Assembly (NCBI GenBank): GCA_021828085.1
Contig: JAKATE010000011.1
Span: forward strand, 1-23,726
Direction of reading: 5' to 3'
Source: Thermoplasmata archaeon
GTDB lineage: Archaea > Thermoplasmatota > Thermoplasmata > Lutacidiplasmatales > UBA184
Length of the DNA: 23,726 nt
Both the position numbers and the translations under genes were made by a program. The notes beneath the pieces are model-generated. The model made no database searches, was not told the origin of the DNA, and saw nothing but the letters and a program-made list of their open reading frames with translations. Positions 1 through 7,251 of the stretch are shown here, one piece after another. Within the stretch, counting starts at the first letter, position 1; each line of letters opens with the position of its first letter.

Positions 1-18
1 CCGATCTGGTTGCGTCTG

Positions 19-28
19 TTTTATATAC
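19..28 (+). promoter_or_regulatory. TATA box of the thermosome gene
   Basis: An A/T-only core (TTTTATATAC) stands out in GC-rich DNA. Archaeal transcription starts about 25 bases downstream of the box, which here falls near position 50 and gives a leader of about 35 bases before the ATG at 84. It is the clearest TATA box in the window, as expected for a highly expressed chaperone gene. Confidence 0.8.
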
Positions 29-67
29 AAGTGCAAACTTAGCGGAGTCGCACTTCCCAGTGCAAAC
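29..67. promoter_or_regulatory. Candidate operator: inverted and direct repeats over the thermosome start site
   Basis: AAGTGC at 29-34 and GCACTT at 50-55 form a 6-base inverted repeat with a 15-base spacer. The octamer GTGCAAAC occurs at 31-38 and again at 60-67. The repeats begin just after the TATA box and cover the predicted start of transcription, where an archaeal repressor would block polymerase. A heat-shock regulator is a natural guess for a chaperone gene, but the motif is not one I can assign to a known factor. Confidence 0.4.
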
Positions 68-83
68 GAGAGGTAGGAAAACC

Positions 84-1760
84 ATGCTGACCGGTCAGAC
101 CCCCATCCTGGTACTGAAGGAAGGGACCAAGCGCGAGAAGGGACGAGGCGCCCTGTCGAACAACATCTCCGCCGCCAAGGCCATCGCCGACGCCGTGCGC
201 AGCACGCTCGGGCCCCGCGGCCTGGACAAGATGCTGGTGGACTCCATGGGCGACGTCGTCGTGACCAACGACGGCGTGACCATCCTCAAGGAGATGGACG
301 TCGAGCATCCCGCCGCGAAGATGCTCGTCGAGGTCGCCAAGGCCCAGGACCAGGAGTGCGGCGACGGGACCACCACCGCGGTGATCCTCGCCGGCGAGCT
401 GCTCAAGCGCGCCGAGTCCCTCATCGAGCAGAACATCCACCCCACCGTCATCTCCCAGGGCTACCGCCTGGCGAGCCAGAAGGCGCTGGAGACCCTCCAG
501 GCCATCTCCGACAAGGTGGAGTTCGGCGACCACGCCACCCTCGCCAAGATCGCGAAGACCGCCATGGCCTCCAAGGCCGTCTCGTTCGACCGGGAGCACC
601 TGGCCGAGCTCTGCGTGAAGGCCGTGACCAACGTGGCGGAGAAGAAGGAGGGCGGCTACTACGTCGAGCTCGACAACATCCAGATCATCAAGAAGCAGGG
701 CGGCTCCATGTCCGACACCCAGCTCCTCGAGGGGATCATCGTGGACAAGGAGAAGGTCCACTCCGGCATGCCCCCGCTCGTCCACAACCCGAGGATCGCC
801 CTCCTGGATGCCGCGCTCGAGATCAAGAAGACCGAGATCGACGCCAAGATCGAGATCAACGACCCGACGCAGCTCAACGCCTTCCTCCAGGAGGAGGAGG
901 GGATGCTCCGCAAGATGGTCGACACCGTCAAGAAGAGCGGGGCCAACGTCGTCTTCTGCCAGAAGGGGATCGACGACCTCGCCCAGCACTTCCTCGCCAA
1001 GGAGGGCGTCTACGCCGTCCGGCGGGTGAAGAAGTCCGACATGGAGAAGCTCGCCAAGGCGACCGGCGGGAACATCATCTCGAAGGTCAGCGAGCTCACC
1101 AAGGAGGACCTGGGCACGGCCGGTCAGGTCGAGGAGCGCAAGATCGGCGACGACCAGATGACCTTCGTCACCGGCTGCCCCAAGGCCCGCGCCGTGAGCC
1201 TGCTCATCCGCGGCGGCACCGAGCACGTCATCGACGAGATCGAGCGCTCGGTGGATGACGCTCTCAACGTGGTCGCCGTGGCCGTGGAGGATGGGCGCAT
1301 CCTCGCCGGCGGCGGCGCCAGCGCGGAGGAGGTCGCCATGCACCTGCGCGACGAGGCCGCCAAGGTCGGCGGCCGCGAGCAGCTCGCCTTCGAGGGTTTC
1401 GCCGACGCCCTCGAGATCGTCCCGCGCACCCTCGCGGAGAACGCCGGTCTTGACCCCATCGACGTCCTGATCGACCTGCGCAAGAGCCACAAGGCGGGGA
1501 TGAAGACCGCCGGCGTCAACATCTCGAACGGGAAGATCGAGGACATGGTGGCCCAGAACGTCATCGAGCCTATCCGTGTCGGACGGCAGGCGATCGAGTC
1601 CGCGACCGAGGCCGCGGTGATGATCCTCCGGATCGACGACGTCATCGCCTCCAAGTCGAGCCCACCCCCCTCCGGCGGCGGCGGCGGAGGCGGACCCGGC
1701 GGCATGGGTGGGATGGGCGGCATGGGCGGAATGGGAGACGGCGGCTTCGGCGAGGACTGA
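84..1760 (+). CDS. ths: Thermosome subunit (group II chaperonin)
   Basis: The product is a cytosolic ATP-dependent chaperonin subunit that builds a two-ring folding chamber. It has 558 residues, a normal length. Visible motifs are LGPRGLDKM near residues 42-50, TNDGVTIL near 61-68 and the nucleotide-binding GDGTTT near 93-98. The C-terminus is a glycine- and methionine-rich GGM repeat tail ending in an acidic patch, as in archaeal thermosomes. I chose the ATG at 84 because GAGGT at 70-74 lies nine bases upstream; an in-frame GTG at 60 would add eight residues but has no ribosome site. A strong TATA box precedes it. The gene stands alone and ends facing rdgB. Whether it is the alpha or beta type cannot be told here. 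Confidence 0.98.
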   Translation: MLTGQTPILVLKEGTKREKGRGALSNNISAAKAIADAVRSTLGPRGLDKMLVDSMGDVVVTNDGVTILKEMDVEHPAAKMLVEVAKAQDQECGDGTTTAVILAGELLKRAESLIEQNIHPTVISQGYRLASQKALETLQAISDKVEFGDHATLAKIAKTAMASKAVSFDREHLAELCVKAVTNVAEKKEGGYYVELDNIQIIKKQGGSMSDTQLLEGIIVDKEKVHSGMPPLVHNPRIALLDAALEIKKTEIDAKIEINDPTQLNAFLQEEEGMLRKMVDTVKKSGANVVFCQKGIDDLAQHFLAKEGVYAVRRVKKSDMEKLAKATGGNIISKVSELTKEDLGTAGQVEERKIGDDQMTFVTGCPKARAVSLLIRGGTEHVIDEIERSVDDALNVVAVAVEDGRILAGGGASAEEVAMHLRDEAAKVGGREQLAFEGFADALEIVPRTLAENAGLDPIDVLIDLRKSHKAGMKTAGVNISNGKIEDMVAQNVIEPIRVGRQAIESATEAAVMILRIDDVIASKSSPPPSGGGGGGGPGGMGGMGGMGGMGDGGFGED

Positions 1761-1780
1761 AGCGCCCAACCCCCTTTGGA

Positions 1781-1802
1781 CCCGGCCCCTTCGGGGGCCG
1801 GG
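1781..1802. terminator. TTCG-loop hairpin between convergent ths and rdgB
   Basis: Nine perfect base pairs (CCCGGCCCC with GGGGCCGGG) enclose a TTCG loop closed by a C-G pair, the especially stable UUCG tetraloop form in the thermosome transcript. It lies 20 bases after the thermosome stop and 12 bases before the end of rdgB on the other strand. No T-run follows directly, so it may act as a terminator or as a 3'-end stabiliser. Confidence 0.6.
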
Positions 1803-1814
1803 GAACCCTTTCCC

Positions 1815-2399
1815 CTAAGCTTTCTTCGGTGGGGGCTCGGCCCCCAGCGCACGGAGGATCCCCTCGATCGCCCTCGACCGATGGGACCGCCGGATCTTCT
1901 CCTCCAGGGGAAGCTCGGCGAAGGTCCTCCTCTCTCCGAGCGGGAGGAAGATGGGATCGAAGCCAAATCCCCCGTCCCCCCGCGGACCCCGGGCGAGGCT
2001 CCCCTCGACCGAGCCGGCGCGAAGGAGCCTCCGCGAACCGAAGCGGACCCCGGCCACCGCCCGGAACTCGGCGCGGCGGGGCCGGCCGGCCACCAGCCGG
2101 ATCAGCCCCTCAGTCCCGAGGGTGCGATGCACGTAGGCGGAGTAGACCCCGGGGAAGCCCCCGAGGGCGGGGACGAAGAGCCCCGCGTCCTCGACGAGGG
2201 CCATCTCCCCCACCCGCGGGCGCACCTGTCCGAGCTTCGCCTCCACAACGCGCTCCAGCGTCTCCGCCTGCGGCTCGAGGAGCTCCCCTCGCGCCCACCG
2301 GAGGGAGAACCCCTGGGGGCGGAGGAGTGCGCGCACCTCCTCGAACTTCCCTGCGTTGGAGGTGTAGAAGGCGACCCGCCGGGGGGCCACGGGGTTCAC
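1815..2399 (-). CDS. rdgB: XTP/dITP pyrophosphatase (RdgB/HAM1 family)
   Basis: The enzyme hydrolyses deaminated purine nucleotides (ITP, dITP, XTP) to monophosphate and pyrophosphate, keeping them out of DNA and RNA. It has 194 residues, normal for the family. Family motifs are clear: TSNAGKFEEV near the N-terminus for substrate binding, EDAGLFVPALGGFPG in the middle, GFGFDPIF, and KIRRSHRSRA near the C-terminus. The start is a GTG at 2399 that overlaps the stop of the upstream nitroreductase (GTGA), typical of translational coupling; the open frame runs further upstream but only as a shadow of that gene. A second in-frame GTG nine bases downstream is an alternative start. Confidence 0.93.
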   Translation of the reverse strand: MNPVAPRRVAFYTSNAGKFEEVRALLRPQGFSLRWARGELLEPQAETLERVVEAKLGQVRPRVGEMALVEDAGLFVPALGGFPGVYSAYVHRTLGTEGLIRLVAGRPRRAEFRAVAGVRFGSRRLLRAGSVEGSLARGPRGDGGFGFDPIFLPLGERRTFAELPLEEKIRRSHRSRAIEGILRALGAEPPPKKA

Positions 2400-2929
2400 C
2401 AGGAGAAGTTCTCGAAGGCGACGATCTCGGAGAAGCCCATCCGTCCCGGGGCGGGGCCGTTCGTCAGGGATGCCGGATCCGGGTACCCGAGCGGGAGGAC
2501 CCCGACGACGCGGACGCCCTCGGGGAGCTGGAAGAGCTCCCGGAGCTTCCCCTCCTTGAAGTCGGTGCACCAGCAGGTGCCCAGCTGCTCGGCGGCGGCG
2601 GCGAGCGTCAGGTTCTGGATGGCCGCCGCCACCTCGAGAGGGTAGCTCATCATGTAGCCGCCGACGAGCGCCGGGGCGGCCTCCTCGAGCCCCAGCGCGA
2701 CCAGGATCACCGGGGCGAGGTTGAGGAAGGCGCCGCGGGGGACCGCCTGGGCCACCTTCCGCTTGCGCTCCTCGTCGTGGACCACGATGAAGCGCCAGGG
2801 CTGCTGGTCGCTCCCCGTGGACGCCAGCCGCGCCGCGTCGATGACGCGACGGAGCGCATCGTCGGGGACGGGACGGGGGAGGAAGGCCCGGCACGGCCGG
2901 ACCGAGCGGAATGCCTCCTGCACTTCCAT
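2396..2929 (-). CDS. Nitroreductase family protein (FMN-dependent)
   Basis: This is a small (177-residue) flavoprotein-type oxidoreductase of the nitroreductase fold, expected to bind FMN and use NAD(P)H; the natural substrate cannot be read from sequence. The N-terminal FMN-binding signature is visible as a SVRPCRAF segment followed by STGSDQQPWRFIVV around residues 37-50. AAIQNLTLAAAAEQLGTCW around residues 103-121 and the LGYPDP segment are also typical. The start is ATG at 2929, with GAGGTC about 12 bases upstream. It is the first gene of a two-gene unit with rdgB. Other members of the fold, such as dehydropteridine or thiazole-related enzymes, remain possible. Confidence 0.9.
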   Translation of the reverse strand: MEVQEAFRSVRPCRAFLPRPVPDDALRRVIDAARLASTGSDQQPWRFIVVHDEERKRKVAQAVPRGAFLNLAPVILVALGLEEAAPALVGGYMMSYPLEVAAAIQNLTLAAAAEQLGTCWCTDFKEGKLRELFQLPEGVRVVGVLPLGYPDPASLTNGPAPGRMGFSEIVAFENFSW

Positions 2930-3024
2930 GAGAACTTACGAGACCTCAGCGGGCTTCGAGGCGGGCCCGTCAGAGGGCAAAGAGGTCGAGCGCGGGACGC
3001 ATTCGACCCACTCACCTCGCTATG

Positions 3025-3033
3025 GAGTTAAAG
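3025..3033 (-). promoter_or_regulatory. Possible TATA box of the nitroreductase-rdgB unit
   Basis: Read on the minus strand this is CTTTAACTC, one of the few A/T-rich stretches upstream of the nitroreductase. Transcription would begin near 3003, giving a leader of roughly 70 bases. The call rests on base composition and position only. Confidence 0.35.
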
Positions 3034-3113
3034 CCTTTGGGTCGGAAGTCCCCCACCGGGCCCCCTCACCGGTGCACCCTTGCCCAACCTCGGGGACGTG
3101 TTCGCCCGGGTTG

Positions 3114-3122
3114 TCAAATACT
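3114..3122 (+). promoter_or_regulatory. Possible TATA box of the ClC transporter gene
   Basis: TCAAATACT is the closest A/T-rich stretch upstream of the ATG at 3186. It would place the transcript start near 3145 and a leader of about 40 bases. No ribosome-binding site is visible before the ATG, so the start remains uncertain. Confidence 0.3.
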
Positions 3123-3185
3123 CCCCGCCTCTCGTGAGAACGAGGGGGCTCCCGAGCCGTCGGCCAACGCACGACCACGCTTCGG

Positions 3186-5150
3186 ATGTCGTCGGAGAGC
3201 ACGAACGCGCCCACCCCCAGTTCGAGTCGACCCCTCCCGGGGAAGCTCCCGGGCCCTTGGCAACGGACCCGGGCCGCTTGGAGGACCCTGGCGGGGGAGG
3301 AAGGCCACCTGGCCACAGTCTCGCGGGACCTCGCCCGGTGGGCGATCATCGCGATCCCCATCGGCCTCATCGCCGGCGTGGGCTCCATCGCCTTCTTCTT
3401 CACCTGGCAGCAGTCCACGGAGCTCTTCCTGGTCCGGATCGTCGGCATCACCTACCCCTACGCCGGCGCCCCTCCGACGGGGACCGTGGTCTGGGCGAGC
3501 TCGTTCCCCCGCATCCTGCTCCTGCCCGCGGTGATGGTGGCGGGGGGGCTGGGGGCCGGGGCCATCGCCCAGTTCCTCGCCCCCGAGGTGGCCGGTCATG
3601 GCACCGATGACGCCATCGAGGCCTTCCACCGTAAGGAGGGCAAGATCCGCCGGAGGGTCCCCTTCCTCAAGCTCTTCGCCAGCGCGCTCACGCTGGGGAC
3701 CGGGGGGGCGGGGGGACGCGAGGGTCCCACGGCGCAGATCGGGGCGGGGTTCGGCTCTTGGTGGGCGGACCTCCTCCATCTCTCCGCCAAGGAGCGCCGC
3801 ATCGCCCTCGTCACGGGCCTCGGGGCCGGGGTGGGCGCCATCTTCAAGGCGCCCCTGGGCGGAGCGCTCTACTCGGCCGAGATCATGTACATCGGGGATT
3901 TCGAGCCCGAGGTCTTCGTCCCGGCCATCATCGGCTCGGTGGTGAGCTACTCGGTCTACTCCCTCTACGCCGGCACCAGCACGTTGTTCGCCTCCCCGGC
4001 CTCGTTGAGCTCGAGCCCCTGGCAGCTCCCCCTCTACGCGTTGCTCGGGCTCGCCTGCGCGGCGGCCGGGATCCTGTTCGTGTGGATGTACCGGGGCACC
4101 GAGAACCGGTTCCGGCGGCTCTCCTGGCCCCTGTCGCTGAAGGTGGGGGCGGGCGCCGGCGCCTCGGCTGGGATCGTCCTCGTTGTCTACTTCCTCCTCC
4201 CCCAGTCGAACCACTTCGCGGCCCTGGCCTCCGTGGACGTAGGGTACGGGTTCGTCCAGGCCGCCATGCTCGGACAGATCGGCGCGGCCTCCCTCGTGCC
4301 CCTCCTCATCGTCGTGCTCCTCGTCGCGGTGGTGGTGCGCATGCTCACCACCTCCTTCACCGTCGGGTCCGGGGGGGCCGCCGGGCTCTTCGGGAGCAGC
4401 GTCGTCGTGGGGGCCCTGCTGGGGAGCACGCTCGGCGGGGCCTTCCACATCTGGCTCCCCGGGATCGTCAGCACCTCAGCAGTGGCGGGGTTCGCCATCG
4501 TCGGAATGATGAGCTTCTTCGGGGGGATCTCGAAGGCCCCCCTGGCCGTGCTCGTGATGGTCGTCGAGATGTCCGGGAGCTACGCGCTGCTGCTGCCCGC
4601 CATGCTGGCCATCTTCATCGCCTACGCTGCCACCGGGAAGTGGCACATCTACCGGGCGCAGGTGGCGAACCGGCTCTCGAGCCCGGCCCACCGCGAGGAG
4701 TTCCGCAACTGGCTGCTCGAAGGGACACCGGCCCGGGCGCTCGCGAGACCGGTCCCCCCCACTATCCTCCCCTCGTCGACCGTAGCGGACGCCGAGGTGC
4801 TCGCCCTCCAAGGCGAGCCCCCGGTCCTCCTGGTGGGTGCGGAGGGCCACTGGCAAGGGGTCCTCCGCGTTCCCGACATCCCGAAGGTCCCCTCGGAGCT
4901 CCGGGGAAAGACGCTCGTGGCGGACCTGGTCCGGCCCCTCCCGCCCATCCTGCCGGAGAGCGAGAACGCCTTGGGAGCCCTCCGGGCGATGAACACCTCG
5001 CGCTCGGAGATCGCCCTGCTCCGCTCTTCCGCCCCCCCCGGCGGGCTCGTGGGCCTCGTCGAGCGCTCCGCCGTGATGCGGCTGCTCGCGAGCGGAGAGG
5101 GGGAAGTGCTCGAGGTACCCGCCTCCAGCGCTTCGACCCCTCTGCACTGA
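3186..5150 (+). CDS. ClC-family chloride channel or anion/proton antiporter
   Basis: This is a 654-residue integral membrane protein: a ClC anion-transport core (about residues 50-485) followed by a C-terminal region of about 140 residues resembling degenerate paired CBS domains. Family motifs include GREGP at residues 177-181 with the external gating glutamate E179, and FKAPLGGALYSAE around 220-232. SFFGGISKAPLA and VVEMSGSYALLLP near the end of the core are also typical. Unusual points: the anion-filter motif GSGIP reads GHGTD at about 138-141, the GxFxP motif reads GLFGS, and the residue matching the internal proton glutamate of E. coli ClcA is isoleucine 233. Transported ion and mechanism (channel or exchanger) are therefore open. 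The N-terminal 45 residues are low in similarity and the start is not fixed by a ribosome site. Confidence 0.92.
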   Translation: MSSESTNAPTPSSSRPLPGKLPGPWQRTRAAWRTLAGEEGHLATVSRDLARWAIIAIPIGLIAGVGSIAFFFTWQQSTELFLVRIVGITYPYAGAPPTGTVVWASSFPRILLLPAVMVAGGLGAGAIAQFLAPEVAGHGTDDAIEAFHRKEGKIRRRVPFLKLFASALTLGTGGAGGREGPTAQIGAGFGSWWADLLHLSAKERRIALVTGLGAGVGAIFKAPLGGALYSAEIMYIGDFEPEVFVPAIIGSVVSYSVYSLYAGTSTLFASPASLSSSPWQLPLYALLGLACAAAGILFVWMYRGTENRFRRLSWPLSLKVGAGAGASAGIVLVVYFLLPQSNHFAALASVDVGYGFVQAAMLGQIGAASLVPLLIVVLLVAVVVRMLTTSFTVGSGGAAGLFGSSVVVGALLGSTLGGAFHIWLPGIVSTSAVAGFAIVGMMSFFGGISKAPLAVLVMVVEMSGSYALLLPAMLAIFIAYAATGKWHIYRAQVANRLSSPAHREEFRNWLLEGTPARALARPVPPTILPSSTVADAEVLALQGEPPVLLVGAEGHWQGVLRVPDIPKVPSELRGKTLVADLVRPLPPILPESENALGALRAMNTSRSEIALLRSSAPPGGLVGLVERSAVMRLLASGEGEVLEVPASSASTPLH

Positions 5151-5293
5151 CCTTCCGCCCCTCGGCGTCAAGGGATTTTGCGGGGGCCACATGCCGGGAG
5201 AGCTTTCGCTCACTCCTCCCGTCGGGAGCGGAGGGCGGGTGGGATAGGGAGTCCTTTTCCCCCGCCGAGGGCGTTCGAACCCGGAAGGCTCCC

Positions 5294-6187
5294 ATGACCG
5301 AAAGCTCCTCTTCGCCGGGAAAGGGTTCCCGGCCCGTCACCGTCACCTTCGCCGGGATCCCGATGCTCGAGGGGGCGGGGGTCCGCCTCCGCCGCGTCTT
5401 CGGGCAGGCCCAGGCCTCGCTCTTCGACCCCTTCCTGCTCCTCGACCACTTCCGCTCTGGAGACCCCGCCGACTACGTGGCGGGCTTTCCCTGGCATCCT
5501 CACCGGGGGATCGAGACCGTCACCTACATGCTCGACGGGCGGGTGGAGCACGCCGACAGCCTCGGCAACGCCGGGACCATCGACAGCGGGGACCTCCAGT
5601 GGATGAGCGCCTCCAGCGGCATCCTCCACCAGGAGATGCCCCAGCGCAAGGAGGGGGTCCTCGAGGGTCTCCAGCTCTGGGTGAACCTTCCGGCGGGCCG
5701 GAAGATGGCCGTCCCGGCGTACCGGGACCTACGGGCGGGGAGGATCCCGAAGGTCCCCGTGCCGAACGGGGGCCAGGTGCGGGTCGTCGCCGGGGAGTAC
5801 GCCGGCCAGCAGGGCCCCATCCGGAACATCGCCGCGAACCCCACTTTCCTGGACGTATCGCTCCCTCAGGGAGCTTCCTGGGAGGCCCCCCTACCGGCGG
5901 AGGACAACGCGTTCGTCTACGCGCTGGAAGGCCGCCCGCGCGTCGGCCCGGGAGCCGGCACCGAACTCGAAGAGGGCCAGGTCGGGCTCCTGGGGACCGG
6001 CGACCGGGTGACCCTTCGCGCCGCCCACGCCTCCTCCCGCGCGCTCGTCATCGCCGGCCGGCCACTCCACGAGCCCATCGCCTGGTATGGCCCCATCGTG
6101 ATGAACACCCAGCAGCAACTGGCCGAAGCCCTGCGCGAGCTGCGCCTGGGGACCTTCGTCCGGGACCGCGAGCCGCTCCAAGAGTAG
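5294..6187 (+). CDS. Pirin family protein (cupin, metal-binding)
   Basis: This 297-residue bicupin-fold protein belongs to the pirins, iron-binding proteins of which some oxidise flavonols such as quercetin; the role in archaea is unknown. The N-terminal cupin carries the full metal site: H68 and H70 in WHPHRG, H112 and E114 in ILHQEM. The family stretches GIETVTYMLDG, HADSLGNAGTIDSGD and LQLWVNLPAG are all present, and the second half is a divergent cupin. I chose ATG 5294 because family similarity begins shortly after it; the frame is open further upstream only as a shadow of the ClC gene. There is no clear Shine-Dalgarno site. It is convergent with the metal transporter at 6266-6985. Confidence 0.93.
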   Translation: MTESSSSPGKGSRPVTVTFAGIPMLEGAGVRLRRVFGQAQASLFDPFLLLDHFRSGDPADYVAGFPWHPHRGIETVTYMLDGRVEHADSLGNAGTIDSGDLQWMSASSGILHQEMPQRKEGVLEGLQLWVNLPAGRKMAVPAYRDLRAGRIPKVPVPNGGQVRVVAGEYAGQQGPIRNIAANPTFLDVSLPQGASWEAPLPAEDNAFVYALEGRPRVGPGAGTELEEGQVGLLGTGDRVTLRAAHASSRALVIAGRPLHEPIAWYGPIVMNTQQQLAEALRELRLGTFVRDREPLQE

Positions 6188-6265
6188 TTCGTCGGAGCTC
6201 CTCGAAGGGCCTTGCCCGGGCCGCCGGCGGAAGCTCCCCTGCCGGTCCGGCCCTGCGTGCCGGGC

Positions 6266-6985
6266 CTAGAGGGGGGCTGCCCCGAGGAAGTGGCCGATGA
6301 GGAAACCGGCGAAGCCCGCTGCGAGGCCGATCAGGAGCATCTGCAACCCGCTCCGCCAGAACGACCCGGCGGTGGTGCGCGCCTCGTAGACGCCCACGAA
6401 GAAGAGCGTTCCGGCGCTCAGGACGACGCTGGCGATGACGTCGACCGTGAAGTTGTACGGATAGATCAGGAAGGGAAGGAGTGGGATGAAGCTCCCGACC
6501 ACCGTGGCCGCGCCGACGGTGAGGGCGCTCTTCCGGGGCTCGTCCTCGAAGACCGGGGCGAGGTGGAGCTCGAAGGCCATCATGAGCTCGAGCATCGCCT
6601 TGGGGTTCGCGCAGAAGCGGTCCAGCATCTCCTCGAGGACCGCCCCCTGGAATCCCCACTCCACGAGGATCTCCCGGACCTCTCCCCGCTCCACCTCGGG
6701 GAGCTCCTTCATCTCGCGGAGCTCGCGCCTCTCCTCCGCGCGGTACATCTTCAGCCGGGCCAGCGTGGAAGTGTACCCCACCGCGCCCATGGAGATGCTC
6801 TCGGCCGCGAGGGCGGCGAGGGTGGCGATGAGGAGGAGCTTGAGGTTCGTGGAGGCGGCCGAGAGCCCCAGGATGATCCCGAGGATGTTGACCAGCCCAT
6901 CCTGGCTCCCGAGGATGAAATCCGACAGGAAGCTGCGGTGGGCGTGGGGCTCCATCCCTCCGTGTCCGTGCATCTCCTTCCCCAC
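6266..6985 (-). CDS. VIT1/CCC1 family transporter (iron/manganese)
   Basis: This 239-residue membrane protein is of the type that exports or sequesters Fe(II) or Mn(II). ILGSQDGLVNILGIILGL (about residues 24-41) is the characteristic first membrane segment with its aspartate, followed by AAESISMGAVGYTS with the conserved glutamate and methionine. A charged, helical cytosolic region (about 80-135) rich in glutamate matches the metal-binding domain of the family, and three more membrane segments follow (about 152-174, 181-202, 213-235). The N-terminus is histidine-rich (MHGHGGMEPHAH). The start is uncertain: GTG at 6985 or ATG at 6973; a TATA-like box at 7009-7019 would put the transcript start within a few bases of either. 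Confidence 0.9.
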   Translation of the reverse strand: MGKEMHGHGGMEPHAHRSFLSDFILGSQDGLVNILGIILGLSAASTNLKLLLIATLAALAAESISMGAVGYTSTLARLKMYRAEERRELREMKELPEVERGEVREILVEWGFQGAVLEEMLDRFCANPKAMLELMMAFELHLAPVFEDEPRKSALTVGAATVVGSFIPLLPFLIYPYNFTVDVIASVVLSAGTLFFVGVYEARTTAGSFWRSGLQMLLIGLAAGFAGFLIGHFLGAAPL

Positions 6986-7008
6986 TGGAGAGGAGCCTCA
7001 CCTTTCCT

Positions 7009-7019
7009 CTTTCAAAAGC
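7009..7019 (-). promoter_or_regulatory. Probable TATA box of the VIT1/CCC1 gene
   Basis: On the minus strand this reads GCTTTTGAAAG, with its centre about 29 bases before the GTG start at 6985. That predicts a leaderless or nearly leaderless transcript. A GGTGAGG at 6996-7002 could instead serve as a ribosome site if transcription starts further upstream. Confidence 0.45.
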
Positions 7020-7145
7020 CTTCAGGGGTGGAGCCCGCGCCCTGGAGCTTCGAAACGTCCCGAGCCCCCTGCCCCCTGGACCTGCGCTCCGGTCTCGCCC
7101 TGCTTGGAAGGACGCCCTCCCGGTCCCCGCACGGCCATCGCCCAG

Positions 7146-7175
7146 GCGATCCGGAGGAGCCCCTTGGGGGATCGC
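7146..7175. repeat. Inverted repeat upstream of the zinc-ribbon membrane protein
   Basis: GCGATCC at 7146-7152 and GGATCGC at 7169-7175 form a perfect 7-base inverted repeat with a 16-base spacer, about 45 bases upstream of the TATA box at 7221. It could be a protein-binding site or a chance pairing in GC-rich DNA. Confidence 0.3.
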
Positions 7176-7220
7176 GGAGCAGGGCGCGCCGACCCTTTCG
7201 AGGGACGTTGGGGCAGGCAG

Positions 7221-7229
7221 GAATAAATG
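7221..7229 (+). promoter_or_regulatory. TATA box, leaderless promoter of the zinc-ribbon membrane protein
   Basis: GAATAAATG lies about 27 bases upstream of the ATG at 7252, the exact spacing that puts the first transcribed base at or next to the start codon. No Shine-Dalgarno site is present, which agrees with a leaderless transcript. Confidence 0.65.
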
Positions 7230-7251
7230 TCGTCCATCCTGTCGGGCGGAC

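Noticed and set aside
39..1769. Minus-strand open frame of 576 codons opposite the thermosome gene
   Set aside because: The plus strand encodes an unmistakable thermosome. Long antisense frames are common opposite GC-rich genes, and the translation is low-complexity with no known motif.
2400..2894. N-terminal extension of the rdgB frame
   Set aside because: It overlaps the nitroreductase in another frame, and RdgB similarity starts at the GTG at 2399.
3114..4448. Minus-strand open frame opposite the ClC gene
   Set aside because: The product is rich in glycine, glutamate, arginine and proline without any fold signature; the ClC frame explains the region.
4506..4512. ATGATGA resembling a box C motif of a C/D guide RNA
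   Set aside because: It lies inside the conserved coding part of the ClC gene, and no matching D boxes at suitable distance were seen.
3758..5293. Upstream part of the pirin frame, which would give an 809-residue fusion
   Set aside because: It is a shadow of the ClC gene in another frame. Pirin similarity starts only after the ATG at 5294.
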